Part shown: piece after piece, positions 1-7,811 of the stretch
Layout of the letters: the number at the start of each line of letters is the position of its first letter
Numbering within the stretch: the first letter of the stretch is position 1
NCBI GenBank assembly: GCA_003517725.1
Contig: DOZZ01000189.1
Span: 24,278-41,256 of the forward strand
Reading direction: 5' to 3'
DNA: 16,979 nt
From: Bryobacterales bacterium
GTDB lineage: Bacteria; Acidobacteriota; Terriglobia; Bryobacterales; Bryobacteraceae
Notes under the pieces: generated by a model
Told to the model about the DNA's origin: nothing
The model's input: only the letters and a program-made list of their open reading frames with translations
Database searches by the model: none
Made by a program: the position numbers and the translations under genes

Positions 1-903
1 TTGAAGGCCCCGCTCGACGATGCCCTGAAGCCGCACATCGCCGCGGGATTGCAGCGCGCCATCGAATCCGTCGTCATCACGCTCGCGGGCGATGCGCGCC
101 ACGTATGTCTGGCCGGCGGCTTGGCGTTCAACGCAATGCTGGTGGCGGCCCTCGAGAATCAGCCGCGTTTCGAAGGCGTCTTCGTGCAGCCCACGGCGGG
201 CAACTCCGGCACGGCTTTGGGCGCCGTGCTGCACGCGTGGCACGCCGTGTGCCATCAGAATGCCCGCGTCGAAATCGGCGACTATTGCCTGGGGCCGGGC
301 TACGATGCCGAGCAGATCAAGCAGGTGCTCGAAAACTGCAAGCTGCGCTTCCGCTTTCTACTAACCAGCGATGAGGTCATCGAGACGGCGGTCGCGCGCC
401 TGTCGAAAAATAAAATCGTGGCGTGGATGCAGGGCCGCATGGAGTTCGGCCCGCGCGCGCTGGGCAATCGCAGCCTGCTGGCCTCGCCGCTCGACCCCTA
501 TTCGACGGAGAACCTGAACGTCTACATCAAGCACCGCGAAGCGTTCCGAAAATTCGCGGCGTCAGTGCCGGCCGAAATCGCGCACGAATATTTCGAGGTG
601 GGCCCCAACGCCCGCTTTCTGGCCAGCATGGGGCGCGTACGGCCGACGCATGCCAAGCAGTTCGAGGCCGCGCTGCTGGGCGCCGATCTGCTGCGCGTGC
701 ACGCCGTATCGCGCGACGATAATCCGCTCTACTGGCGGCTGCTGCACGAGGCCGGCAAGCGCACGGGCCTGCCGGTGCTGTACAACACGTCGTTTAACCT
801 GTTCGGTGAACCGCTGGTGTGCTCGCCGCGCGATGCCGTCCGCAGCTTCTACTCGTCCGGCATCGATTGCATGCTGGTCGGCAACTTTCTGCTCGACAAG
901 TAA
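1..903 (+). CDS. NodU/CmcH-family carbamoyltransferase, C-terminal half (5' truncated by the window)
   Basis: The family transfers carbamoyl from carbamoyl phosphate to hydroxyl groups of small molecules or sugars (NodU, CmcH, TobZ). The visible 300 residues hold the end of the Kae1-like domain, with the glycine motif LAGGLAFN at residues 37-44, followed by the YrdC-like C-terminal domain. That domain carries the family hallmark GRMEFGPRALGNRS at 145-158 and YNTSFN at 261-266. Full-length members are about 550-600 residues, so the first half of the gene lies upstream. The TTG at base 1 is probably just an internal codon. It ends 3 bp from the convergent DUF1080 gene. The substrate cannot be read from this half. 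Confidence 0.9.
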   Translation: MKAPLDDALKPHIAAGLQRAIESVVITLAGDARHVCLAGGLAFNAMLVAALENQPRFEGVFVQPTAGNSGTALGAVLHAWHAVCHQNARVEIGDYCLGPGYDAEQIKQVLENCKLRFRFLLTSDEVIETAVARLSKNKIVAWMQGRMEFGPRALGNRSLLASPLDPYSTENLNVYIKHREAFRKFAASVPAEIAHEYFEVGPNARFLASMGRVRPTHAKQFEAALLGADLLRVHAVSRDDNPLYWRLLHEAGKRTGLPVLYNTSFNLFGEPLVCSPRDAVRSFYSSGIDCMLVGNFLLDK

Positions 904-906
904 GCG

Positions 907-1728
907 CTACTTAATTTCGCGAATTTTTATGTTGCGGAACCAGGCGCTGTCGCCATGGTTCTGCAGCGTGATCGGGCAGTCTTTACGGGGCTCCTTCGCC
1001 ATCATCTCCAGGATGTGCGGCGAATCGCGCCAGCGTTTGCGGATGCCCGCCAGCGCGGCGTCGGAATCAAGCGATGAATCCACCACCTTCACGCCGTTCA
1101 GCCAATGCTCCACATGGTTGCCGCGCACCACGATGCGCGCGTGGTTGAACTCGCCCACCGGCAAAGAAGCGTGGGATGACGGCGCCACCATATCGTACAG
1201 CGCGCCGGCCGTGTGCTTGACGTTGCCCAGCGCGTCTTTGTTGGCGGCGTCATCGGTGATCTGGTACTCAAATCCCACCACGTAATCGCCGCCATGGTCG
1301 GGGCGCGGGCCGCGGTTCGAGAAAGAGCGCTCCACCTGCACCTCGAAGCGTTCCTTGGGCGAGCCGGCGGGCGTCGGCGTAACGAAGAAATGGTCCTGGA
1401 CGCGGTACTTCACGCCACTGTTACCGGCGGGCGAGATCTTGAAGTCGAAGGCGAGCTCGAAATCGCGGTAAGTTTTCTGGCTGAATAAATCCTCGCCGAT
1501 TCTGGGGCGCGCCTGGGCTTTCAGGCACTGGTCGTCGATGGTCCAGGCGTCGCCGGGCGGTGTTTTGGTCCTGGGATCGACCCATCCGTCCATACTTTTG
1601 CCGTCGAAAAGCAGTACCCAGCCGGCTTTACGCTCCGCGGGCGTCAGGGTGTTCAGAGGCGCATCGGCGGCCCGCGCCAAGGGTGCCAGAGTGGCGGCAA
1701 GTCCTAGAGAAAGAAAGAAATAATTCAT
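907..1728 (-). CDS. Secreted DUF1080 (3-keto-disaccharide hydrolase-like) protein
   Basis: This 273-residue protein starts with a hydrophobic stretch and a signal-peptidase site (ALARA, with ARA then AD near residue 20), so it is likely exported to the periplasm. The mature part has the DUF1080 concanavalin-like opening GWVLLFDGKSMDGW near residues 36-49 and the DFKISPAGNSGVKYR strand motif near 95-109, which are typical of this beta-sandwich family. DUF1080 members hydrolyse 3-keto-glycosides in some bacteria, and many paralogs are uncharacterised. There is no lipobox cysteine. The gene is divergent from rimP and convergent with the carbamoyltransferase, so it is probably monocistronic. Family assignment is firm; the exact substrate is unknown. 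Confidence 0.88.
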   Translation of the reverse strand: MNYFFLSLGLAATLAPLARAADAPLNTLTPAERKAGWVLLFDGKSMDGWVDPRTKTPPGDAWTIDDQCLKAQARPRIGEDLFSQKTYRDFELAFDFKISPAGNSGVKYRVQDHFFVTPTPAGSPKERFEVQVERSFSNRGPRPDHGGDYVVGFEYQITDDAANKDALGNVKHTAGALYDMVAPSSHASLPVGEFNHARIVVRGNHVEHWLNGVKVVDSSLDSDAALAGIRKRWRDSPHILEMMAKEPRKDCPITLQNHGDSAWFRNIKIREIK

Positions 1729-1780
1729 GCGGTCATCAGATTATCACCGTTCACCGGGCTGCACACGCGCCCTCCCCTTC

Positions 1781-1809
1781 TTGGCAAAACTACGAATTCG
1801 CGCTACACT
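1781..1809 (+). promoter_or_regulatory. Sigma70-type promoter for the rimP-nusA operon
   Basis: TTGGCA at 1781-1786 (5 of 6 to the -35 consensus) and TACACT at 1804-1809 (4 of 6 to the -10 consensus) are separated by exactly 17 bp. Transcription would start near 1815-1817, about 20 nt before the hairpin at 1834 and about 65 nt before the rimP start codon. This is a sequence match only. Confidence 0.6.
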
Positions 1810-1833
1810 CAAATTTGACCGGCGGTCTCAAGC

Positions 1834-1856
1834 AGTGGGCGAAAGCCCACTTTTTT
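1834..1856 (+). terminator. Leader hairpin with U-tract before rimP (putative attenuator)
   Basis: AGTGGGC, the tetraloop GAAA, and GCCCACT form a 7-bp stem (1834-1851) with a GNRA loop. It runs directly into six T residues (1851-1856), giving a complete intrinsic terminator 25 bp before the rimP ATG. No gene ends just upstream on this strand, so it is unlikely to terminate a neighbour. Hairpins of this kind precede rimP in other bacteria (the rimP leader class), where NusA-dependent feedback on the operon has been suggested. The structure is seen directly; the attenuation role is inferred. Confidence 0.7.
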
Positions 1857-1881
1857 ATTGGCCGCGACCCGGTTTTTGCGT

Positions 1882-2346
1882 ATGTCCAGACAATCGACTG
1901 TCGCCACTATCGAAACCATCGCCGAAGAGGTTACCGCCGCGGCCGGCGTCGAACTGGTAGAGGTCGAGCTAAAAGGCTCCGGCCGCAATCATTTATTGCG
2001 GGTTTATATCGATAAGCCGGACGGCGTTACGCATGGCGATTGCCAGCTGGTTTCCGATTTGATTTCGGAGAAGCTGGATGCCGGCAATATCATCGAAGGC
2101 CAGTACACCTTGGAAATCAGTTCTCCGGGAGTAGAACGCAAACTTAAAAAGGCCAAAGATTTCGAACGCTTTGTCGGGCAGCCCGTAAAAATCTTTCTGA
2201 AAGAGCCGCTCGCGGGCAAGAGGTTTTTTGAAGGCGAGCTGAAAACTTTCGCGGACCAGACCGTTACGCTCGATGTTTCCGGACACGGCGATGTGGCCAT
2301 TCCGTTCGAGCAGATCGATCGCGCCAACCTTAAATTCCACTGGTAG
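1882..2346 (+). CDS. rimP: Ribosome maturation factor RimP
   Basis: RimP binds the 30S precursor and helps mature the small ribosomal subunit. The 154-residue protein shows the family core: an N-terminal alpha/beta domain with HGDCQLVSDLISEKLD at 51-66, then YTLEISSPGVERKLKK at 75-90 linking to the Sm-like C-terminal barrel (about 95-154). Length fits the family. I chose the ATG at 1882 because it begins right before the conserved helix IETIAEE. The TTG at 1858 would add eight non-conserved residues next to the terminator T-run. The Shine-Dalgarno is weak. The gene is the first of an operon with nusA, 46 bp downstream. Confidence 0.93.
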   Translation: MSRQSTVATIETIAEEVTAAAGVELVEVELKGSGRNHLLRVYIDKPDGVTHGDCQLVSDLISEKLDAGNIIEGQYTLEISSPGVERKLKKAKDFERFVGQPVKIFLKEPLAGKRFFEGELKTFADQTVTLDVSGHGDVAIPFEQIDRANLKFHW

Positions 2347-2392
2347 CTTGGCTACCGTCTAACCAGACCAGATTTATATAAAGAGGAATACC

Positions 2393-3814
2393 GTGGATAC
2401 CATCTTCCAGTCCATTGAAATGTTGAGCAAGGAAAAAGGCATCGATTCGCAGATCGTGCTCGACGCCGTCAAGGACGCCATGCTGATTGCCGCGCGCAAG
2501 CAGTTCCGCACCACCGAGGACCTGATCGCGGAGCTCGACGAAAAATCGGGGGGCATTCGCATCTACGCCATCAAGCGCGTGGCCGAGACCGTGACCGACC
2601 CGGTTCACGAGATGACGCTGCAAGAGGCCTGGAAGATCGATTCGGCGGCGGAAGTCGGCTCCGAAGTGCGCATTGAAAAGCCCACCGAAGGCCTGGGCCG
2701 CATCTCCGCCCAGACCGCCAAGCAGGTGATTTTCCAGAAGGTGCGCGAGGCCGAGCGCGAGACCGTGTTCCAGGAATATTCCGGACGCGCCGGCGAGCTG
2801 GTCAACTGCACCGTCAAACGCATTGAAGGGCCCGACATGGTGCTCGACCTCGGCAAGACGGAAGCCCGGCTGCCGAAAAAGGAGCAGTCGCGGCTCGAAA
2901 CGTACACCGTAGGCGATCGCCTGCGCTGCGTCATTAAGCTGGTAGATAAAGGCGCCAAGGGCCAGGGCGTGATTGTGTCGCGCGCCGATCCGGAACTGGT
3001 CAAGCGCCTGTTCGAGCAGGAAGTGCCCGAGATCTACGACAGCACGGTGATCATCAAAGGCTGCGCGCGGGAAGCCGGGGAGCGCACCAAGATCGCAGTG
3101 CTCAGCCGCGACCGCGACGTCGATTGCGTCGGCGCCTGCGTGGGCATGAAAGGTATGCGCGTGCAGTCCATCATCCGCGAGCTGCGCGGCGAGAAGATCG
3201 ACATCATCGAGTTCTCCGAAGAGCCGGTGCAGTTTGCCACGCACGCGCTGAGCCCCGCCAAGATTAGCCGCGTGACCATCCTCGACCCGGTGGAGCGCCA
3301 CATGGAAGTGATTGTGGACGATTCGCAGTTGTCGCTCGCTATCGGCAAGAAGGGGCAGAACGTGCGCCTCGCGGCCAAGCTGCTGGGCTGGAAGATCGAC
3401 ATCAAGAGCGAGGAAGAGAAGCGCCAGGAAGTGGAGTCCGAGATGTCGGCGCTGGTCTCACAGGGCACGCCGGTGTCGGTGCTGATCGAGTACGGTATGC
3501 CCGAGGAGCTGGCCGATCACCTGGCCAACGCCGATATCGGCTCGATCGAAAAGCTCGGCAACATGACCGCCGAAGAGCTCGATCTGGTGGCTGGAATTAC
3601 GGGCCGCGTCAGCGAAATCGAGACCGCTATCAACAGCTACTACAGCCAGTTCGAAGAGCAGCCCATAGCGCAGGACGAGGCCGTCGCACTGGCCGAGGAA
3701 GGTGCGGTAGAAGCGGCGGAGACGGAGCAGCCGGCGGAGCCGGTGGCGACCGAGCCGGTCGCTTCAGAACCGGCAGCATCGGAGCCGGAGCCCGAAGCGC
3801 CTCCGCAAAACTAG
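2393..3814 (+). CDS. nusA: Transcription termination/antitermination factor NusA
   Basis: NusA binds RNA polymerase and nascent RNA, promoting pausing, intrinsic termination and antitermination. The order of domains over 473 residues is: RNAP-binding N-terminal domain (1-130), S1 (133-198), KH1 with the GMKGMRVQ loop at 251-258, KH2 with IGKKGQNVRLAAKLLGWKI at 317-335, and one helix-hairpin-helix segment (362-415). A low-complexity Pro/Glu/Ala tail (425-473) ends the protein. The GTG start is supported by AGAGG at 2382-2386, six bases upstream. It follows rimP as in most bacteria, but is followed by a convergent unrelated gene and not by infB. The acidic tail replaces part of the usual C-terminal repeats. 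Confidence 0.97.
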   Translation: MDTIFQSIEMLSKEKGIDSQIVLDAVKDAMLIAARKQFRTTEDLIAELDEKSGGIRIYAIKRVAETVTDPVHEMTLQEAWKIDSAAEVGSEVRIEKPTEGLGRISAQTAKQVIFQKVREAERETVFQEYSGRAGELVNCTVKRIEGPDMVLDLGKTEARLPKKEQSRLETYTVGDRLRCVIKLVDKGAKGQGVIVSRADPELVKRLFEQEVPEIYDSTVIIKGCAREAGERTKIAVLSRDRDVDCVGACVGMKGMRVQSIIRELRGEKIDIIEFSEEPVQFATHALSPAKISRVTILDPVERHMEVIVDDSQLSLAIGKKGQNVRLAAKLLGWKIDIKSEEEKRQEVESEMSALVSQGTPVSVLIEYGMPEELADHLANADIGSIEKLGNMTAEELDLVAGITGRVSEIETAINSYYSQFEEQPIAQDEAVALAEEGAVEAAETEQPAEPVATEPVASEPAASEPEPEAPPQN

Positions 3815-3823
3815 CGCGGGCTG

Positions 3824-3848
3824 AACCCGAATTTGCGGGTTTCTGCTT
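3824..3848. terminator. Weak bidirectional hairpin between convergent nusA and AhpD-like genes
   Basis: AACCCG (3824-3829) pairs with CGGGTT (3836-3841) around a 6-nt loop, followed on the plus strand by the interrupted T-run TTTCTGCTT. It lies just after the nusA stop and touches the stop codon of the gene on the other strand. The stem is short and the U-tract imperfect, so it is a plausible but weak terminator. Confidence 0.4.
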
Positions 3849-4350
3849 AGTCTTCGGGATCCACGCCCAAGCCGTTGTTGACGCGGTTGGTGAAGTTGGC
3901 CATCGCGATTACCAGCGTCAGCTCCACCAACTCGGGATTCGAAAACAGCTTCGTCAACTGGTCCCGGCCCTCGTCGACGCTGCACGTGCGCGTCAGTTCG
4001 CGCGCATACACCAGCGCCGCGCGCTCGCGCTCGTTGAAGCCGCCGTCCTGCTCCATGTGCACGTTGTGCATCTCGTCCTGACCAATACCGGCTTTCGGGG
4101 CCGAGCGCTCGTGCGCCGAGATGCAATAGGGGCACTCGTTGACATAGGAAACCGCCAGGTACACCAACTCCTTGATGCGCAGATCCAGCGCGCCCGGCCC
4201 CATGACGTTGGAGTACAGCGGCACAAAAGTCTCGAGCGCGCCGGTGCTGTGCCCGAGCACGCGGAAGAACCGGTTCTCGCCGCCGGTCTTGCGCTCCATT
4301 TCGGCGACGTAGGGGTGGTTCTTCGGGTCGATTCCAGGGAAAGAAGGCAT
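3847..4350 (-). CDS. AhpD/carboxymuconolactone decarboxylase-like peroxidase-family protein
   Basis: This 167-residue protein has the AhpD-like core: a helix ending in ECPYCISAH at 72-80, with redox cysteines C73 and C76 and histidine H80, the usual E-C-x-x-C-x-x-x-H pattern. Such proteins reduce alkyl hydroperoxides or act as thiol peroxidase partners. The remaining helices, such as ELVYLAVSYVN before the CxxC, fit the all-alpha fold. An open frame continues to 4653, but that part is antisense to the carboxylase gene and has no family similarity, so I start at the ATG at 4350 (MPSFPGIDP). The gene is divergent from the carboxyltransferase, with about 110 bp between them. The physiological reductant is not visible here. 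Confidence 0.85.
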   Translation of the reverse strand: MPSFPGIDPKNHPYVAEMERKTGGENRFFRVLGHSTGALETFVPLYSNVMGPGALDLRIKELVYLAVSYVNECPYCISAHERSAPKAGIGQDEMHNVHMEQDGGFNERERAALVYARELTRTCSVDEGRDQLTKLFSNPELVELTLVIAMANFTNRVNNGLGVDPED

Positions 4351-4467
4351 GTTGTTAGTCTGCCAGAAGCGGCACTGGTTGGGGCAGCCCCCCTCCCGTG
4401 AATGTCTTGTTTTTAACGCGAAATGCGGCATAGCGGGGCGCTGCCTGTCAAAATAACTCTCGATGGC

Positions 4468-4474
4468 AGAGGAA
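4468..4474 (+). promoter_or_regulatory. Ribosome binding site that decides the carboxyltransferase start
   Basis: AGAGGAA lies 3 bases before the ATG at 4478 (5 bases from its GG) and falls inside the reading frame of the alternative ATG at 4463. The upstream ATG has no purine-rich site of its own, so 4478 is preferred. Confidence 0.6.
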
Positions 4475-4477
4475 CGT

Positions 4478-6076
4478 ATGACCGCGTCGGGGGTGGCCCG
4501 CCAGGCGCATGCGCGGCGCCTGGTGGAGCAGGTGCAAGCGCTCGAAGCCCGGCTGCGCGCCGGCGGCGGCGCCGCGCGCGCCGAGAAACAGCACCAGGCC
4601 GGTAAGCTGACCGCCCGCGAACGAATCGCCGAATTGGTCGACCCCGGCTCCAATTTTCTCGAGATCGGCCTGCTGATCGCCTGGGACCGCTACGACGGGC
4701 AAGCCCCCGCGGCAGGCGTGGTCACGGGCCTCGGCATCGTCGAAGGCCGCCCCGCCGTCATCGTGGCCAACGACGCCACGGTGAAGGCCGGCGCGTGGTG
4801 GCCCGAGACCATCACCAAGATTCTGCGCGCCCAGGAAATCGCCATCCGCACGCGCACGCCCATCGTCTACCTGGTGGATTCGGCGGGCGTCAACCTGCCA
4901 TATCAGGACGGCATCTTCCCCGGCCAGTATGGCGCGGGCCGCATCTTCTACTACAACTCGCTGATGCGCCGCCGCCTGGGCGTGCCGCAGATGGCCGCCG
5001 TGATGGGGCCGTGCATTGCCGGGGGCGCGTATTTACCGGCTCTGAGCGACTTCATCATCATGGTGGAGAAGACCAGCTTCATGGGGCTTGGCGGCCCCAA
5101 CCTGGTGAAAGGCGCGACGGGGCAAGTGATCGATCAGGAGAATCTGGGCGGCGCTCACATGCACACGGCGCTAAGCGGCGTCGCCCATTACATGGCCAAG
5201 GATGATCACGACTGTCTGGAGATGCTGCGCGCCCGATTCCGGCAACTGCCCGCGCCCGGTGCCCCGCCCGCTTCTGTCGCGCCGGCGCGCGCGGCGGAGG
5301 AACTCTACAACCTGCTGCCCGCCGATCACCGCCTGCCCTACGCCATGGAAGAGGTGCTCGACTGCATCTTCGACGCCGGGGGCCGGCTTGAATTCCAACC
5401 TGAGTACGCGCCGGAAATGCTGTGCGCGGAGATGCGGCTCTCGGGCCATGCGGTCGGCGTGATCGCCAACCGACGCGGCTTCCTGCGCGCCTCCGGAGCG
5501 CCGCGCGTGGGCGGCATCGTCTATACGGAGTCGGCTCGCAAGGTCGCTTATTTCGTTGAGATGGCCGACCGCGCCGGCACCCCGCTGATCTACATCCAGG
5601 ATGTCTCGGGCTTTATGGTGGGCAGCGAGGCCGAAACACAGGGCATCATCCGGGCGGGCGCCGAGATGGTGGAATCGATGGCATGCGCGCGCGTTCCAAA
5701 AATCATTCTGACCGTCAACCATGCCAGCGGCGCGGGCTACTACGCGATGGCGGGCCAGGGCTTCGACCCTCACTTCAGCTTCAGTTGGCCCACCGCGCGG
5801 ATCGGCGTGATGGAGGGCGATTCGGCGGTGCAGGCGCTGTATTCGGTGCAGCTCGCGAAGCACAAGTCAGGCGGCAGCGCGCCGCCGCCTGACTTGCAGG
5901 AGTCGATCGACCGCACTCGCGCCGACTACGAGAAGTGGCTGGACGCGCGCTACGCCGCGGCTCGCGGCCATGTCGATGCGATTATCGATCCCAAAGATTC
6001 GCGGGCAGTGCTGACTCAGGCTTTGGAGGCCTGTTTGCGCGTGCCACGTCCGAAAGCGCTGATCGAGTCGTTCTGA
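4478..6076 (+). CDS. Acyl-CoA carboxylase carboxyltransferase (beta) subunit, methylcrotonyl/propionyl-CoA carboxylase family
   Basis: These subunits move the carboxyl group from biotin to an acyl-CoA. The 532-residue sequence is full length and has two crotonase-like halves. The N-terminal half shows LVDSAGVNLPYQ (132-143), CIAGGAYLPALSD (179-191) and the GGPNLVKGATG loop (205-215). The C-terminal half shows IQDVSGFMVGSEAE (373-386) and NHASGAGYYAMAGQG (414-428), where glycine backbone amides form the oxyanion holes. The pattern is closer to methylcrotonyl- or geranyl-CoA carboxylase beta than to the short PccB type, but substrate is a guess. No biotin carboxylase or biotin carrier gene is adjacent, so partners must be elsewhere. 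The alternative ATG at 4463 adds five residues. The ClC gene starts 8 bp after the stop. Confidence 0.9.
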   Translation: MTASGVARQAHARRLVEQVQALEARLRAGGGAARAEKQHQAGKLTARERIAELVDPGSNFLEIGLLIAWDRYDGQAPAAGVVTGLGIVEGRPAVIVANDATVKAGAWWPETITKILRAQEIAIRTRTPIVYLVDSAGVNLPYQDGIFPGQYGAGRIFYYNSLMRRRLGVPQMAAVMGPCIAGGAYLPALSDFIIMVEKTSFMGLGGPNLVKGATGQVIDQENLGGAHMHTALSGVAHYMAKDDHDCLEMLRARFRQLPAPGAPPASVAPARAAEELYNLLPADHRLPYAMEEVLDCIFDAGGRLEFQPEYAPEMLCAEMRLSGHAVGVIANRRGFLRASGAPRVGGIVYTESARKVAYFVEMADRAGTPLIYIQDVSGFMVGSEAETQGIIRAGAEMVESMACARVPKIILTVNHASGAGYYAMAGQGFDPHFSFSWPTARIGVMEGDSAVQALYSVQLAKHKSGGSAPPPDLQESIDRTRADYEKWLDARYAAARGHVDAIIDPKDSRAVLTQALEACLRVPRPKALIESF

Positions 6077-6084
6077 GCATTCCC

Positions 6085-7440
6085 ATGCACCCGACACCAC
6101 CAGCAGACTCGATACCGTCCACTCTCCTGCATTCCGACGCCGCGCGATTCTGGCTGGCGGTGCTGCTCACCGGCGCAGGCGCGGGGGTAGGCGCGGCAGT
6201 GTTAACCCGCTTTCTGGGAGTGGTGCAGGCCTGGGCCTGGAACGGGTCCGGCAGCGATCTATTGGACGCAGCCCAGCGTGCCGGCGCGTGGCGCCACATT
6301 CTCGTGCTGCTCGGCGCGGGGCTGATCACTGGCGTTGGACAGATCGTCCTGAAACGGCTTACCCGCGCTAACGGTATCGACACTACGGCTGCCATCTGGT
6401 TCTATGCCGGGCGCATGCCTAAGTTGCGTACTTTGGGCAGCGCACTGCTTTCCGTTGTCATTGTGGGCATGGGCGCGTCCTTGGGCCGCGAGGGCGCTGC
6501 GAAGCAAGCCGGGGCAGTGTTCGCCAACTTCTTTTCCGACCGGGGGCGCTTGTCCGACGAGCAGCGCCGGTTATTGGTGGCCTGCGGCGCGGGAGCCGGC
6601 ATGGCCGCGGCTTACGGCGTGCCGCTGGGCGGCGCGCTGTTCGCCCTGGAGGTGATGCGCGGGATGCTGGCGCTCCGGTACGTACTGCCGGCCGTGTTCG
6701 CTTGCCTGATTGCCACGGCGGTTTCGTGGTTGGCGCTGCCGAATGCCGCCACCTACGTGATCCCCGCCTATGCCACCTCCGCGTCGAGCGTGGCATGGGC
6801 ACTGCTGGCGGGTCCCATCGCGGGCCTGGTTTCCGTGGGTTATGTTCGCATTGTCCGCTGGGCCGATCGCAACCGGCCGCGGGGCTGGCGGCGGCTGGCG
6901 GCGCCGGTGCTGGGATTGGGGCTGCTGGGAGCCGTCTCGATCTGGTTCCCGCAGCTGCTGGGCAATGGTAAGGACATTTCCCAATTGGCCTTCACCAACC
7001 AGGTGGCGCCGGCTTTGCTGTTGACGCTGCTGCTGCTGAAGCCCGCCGCTACCGTGTTGTGCATGCGCAGCGGCGCTCCGGGCGGCCTGTTCACGCCTTC
7101 GTTGACGGTGGGCGCGCTGCTGGGCGGGGTACTCGGCTATGCGTGGTCCTGGTTGTGGCCCGGCGTACCCCCCGGACTGTTCGCCGTGCTGGGCGCGGGA
7201 GCCGTGCTGGCGGCCACCACGCAAGGCCCGATCTCGGCGGTGGTTCTGATGATGGAGCTGACGGGCCGCGACCGCTCGTTCATCCTGCCGCTCCTGGTGG
7301 CCGTGGCGACCGCTACGCTGGTGGCGCGGACCATCGAACCTCGATCGATCTATGATGCGCGGCTCACCGACGAGGAGATCGAGACACGGCAGAAGCTGCG
7401 CGAGATGCCGCAAGTGCCGCCGGTTCCGGCCAGCCGATAG
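6085..7440 (+). CDS. ClC-family chloride channel/transporter, without CBS domains
   Basis: An integral membrane protein of 451 residues with the usual run of hydrophobic helices. The gating motif GMGASLGREGAAKQ is at 128-141, with the gating glutamate E136. AAAYGVPLGGALFALEV follows at 174-190, and the third filter region GAPGGLFTPSL is at 330-340. Two positions differ from the E. coli exchanger. The usual GSGIP filter is ANGID (95-99), and the intracellular proton glutamate after LFALE is V190, as in many ClC channels. This hints at a channel or uncoupled transporter. The ATG at 6085 is chosen because the upstream frame is a shadow of the carboxylase gene. It sits 8 bp behind that gene and may be co-transcribed; a functional link is not obvious. 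Confidence 0.92.
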   Translation: MHPTPPADSIPSTLLHSDAARFWLAVLLTGAGAGVGAAVLTRFLGVVQAWAWNGSGSDLLDAAQRAGAWRHILVLLGAGLITGVGQIVLKRLTRANGIDTTAAIWFYAGRMPKLRTLGSALLSVVIVGMGASLGREGAAKQAGAVFANFFSDRGRLSDEQRRLLVACGAGAGMAAAYGVPLGGALFALEVMRGMLALRYVLPAVFACLIATAVSWLALPNAATYVIPAYATSASSVAWALLAGPIAGLVSVGYVRIVRWADRNRPRGWRRLAAPVLGLGLLGAVSIWFPQLLGNGKDISQLAFTNQVAPALLLTLLLLKPAATVLCMRSGAPGGLFTPSLTVGALLGGVLGYAWSWLWPGVPPGLFAVLGAGAVLAATTQGPISAVVLMMELTGRDRSFILPLLVAVATATLVARTIEPRSIYDARLTDEEIETRQKLREMPQVPPVPASR

Positions 7441-7466
7441 GAGTGTTACGGGTGCTACAGAGCAGC

Positions 7467-7811
7467 CTACCGCGATTGATTCAGCCAAGCCGCGATGGCG
7501 CGCATCGCTTGCTCCAATGGAGGAAGATCTCTCTCAACGATTTGCCAGACCGTCTGAAAGTCCACTCCAAAGTAATCGTGCACGAGGACGTTGCGCATTC
7601 CGGCAATCGATCTCCAGTTGATTTCGGGGTGCTGCAACTTGTGCTCATCGTCGATACGTTGGGATGACTCGCACAGAACCTGTAGGTTGCGAATAATGGC
7701 ATCCTGAAGCGTGCGGGAAGCAAAGACAGATTCCCGGCCGTGTGCAGAGTCGTCCGCGATTCTGCGGATCCATGCGAGGATATGCTCCACGTACGCGCGT
7801 TGCGATCTCAC
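7467..7811 (-). CDS. hepT: HepT-like HEPN ribonuclease toxin
   Basis: The 114-residue all-helical protein carries the HEPN active-site motif R-x4-H-x-Y as RNVLVHDY at 73-80 (R73, H78, Y80). In characterised HepT/MntA pairs, Arg and His cleave RNA, and the tyrosine is AMPylated by MntA to silence the toxin. The start is GTG at 7811, which overlaps the mntA stop codon (GTGA, 4 bp), giving translational coupling. An open frame reaches 7934, but that part lies antisense within mntA's frame and has no family features. Order and overlap with mntA support the pairing. Its C-terminal end lies 26 bp from the convergent ClC gene. Confidence 0.88.
   Translation of the reverse strand: MRSQRAYVEHILAWIRRIADDSAHGRESVFASRTLQDAIIRNLQVLCESSQRIDDEHKLQHPEINWRSIAGMRNVLVHDYFGVDFQTVWQIVERDLPPLEQAMRAIAAWLNQSR

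Noticed and set aside
2330..3301. Long open frame (323 codons) on the minus strand across rimP end and nusA
   Set aside because: Entirely antisense to a clearly conserved nusA; low-complexity His/Leu/Ala composition typical of GC-rich shadow frames.
4380..4410. GC-rich inverted-looking stretch (attcacgggag) suggestive of a REP element
   Set aside because: No second copy or convincing stem within the window.
4351..4653. N-terminal extension of the AhpD-like protein
   Set aside because: Antisense to the carboxyltransferase start and rich in Arg/Ala/Ser; the conserved protein begins at the ATG at 4350.
6571..7488. 305-codon minus-strand frame over the ClC gene
   Set aside because: Antisense to conserved ClC motifs; Arg/Gln/His-rich shadow composition.
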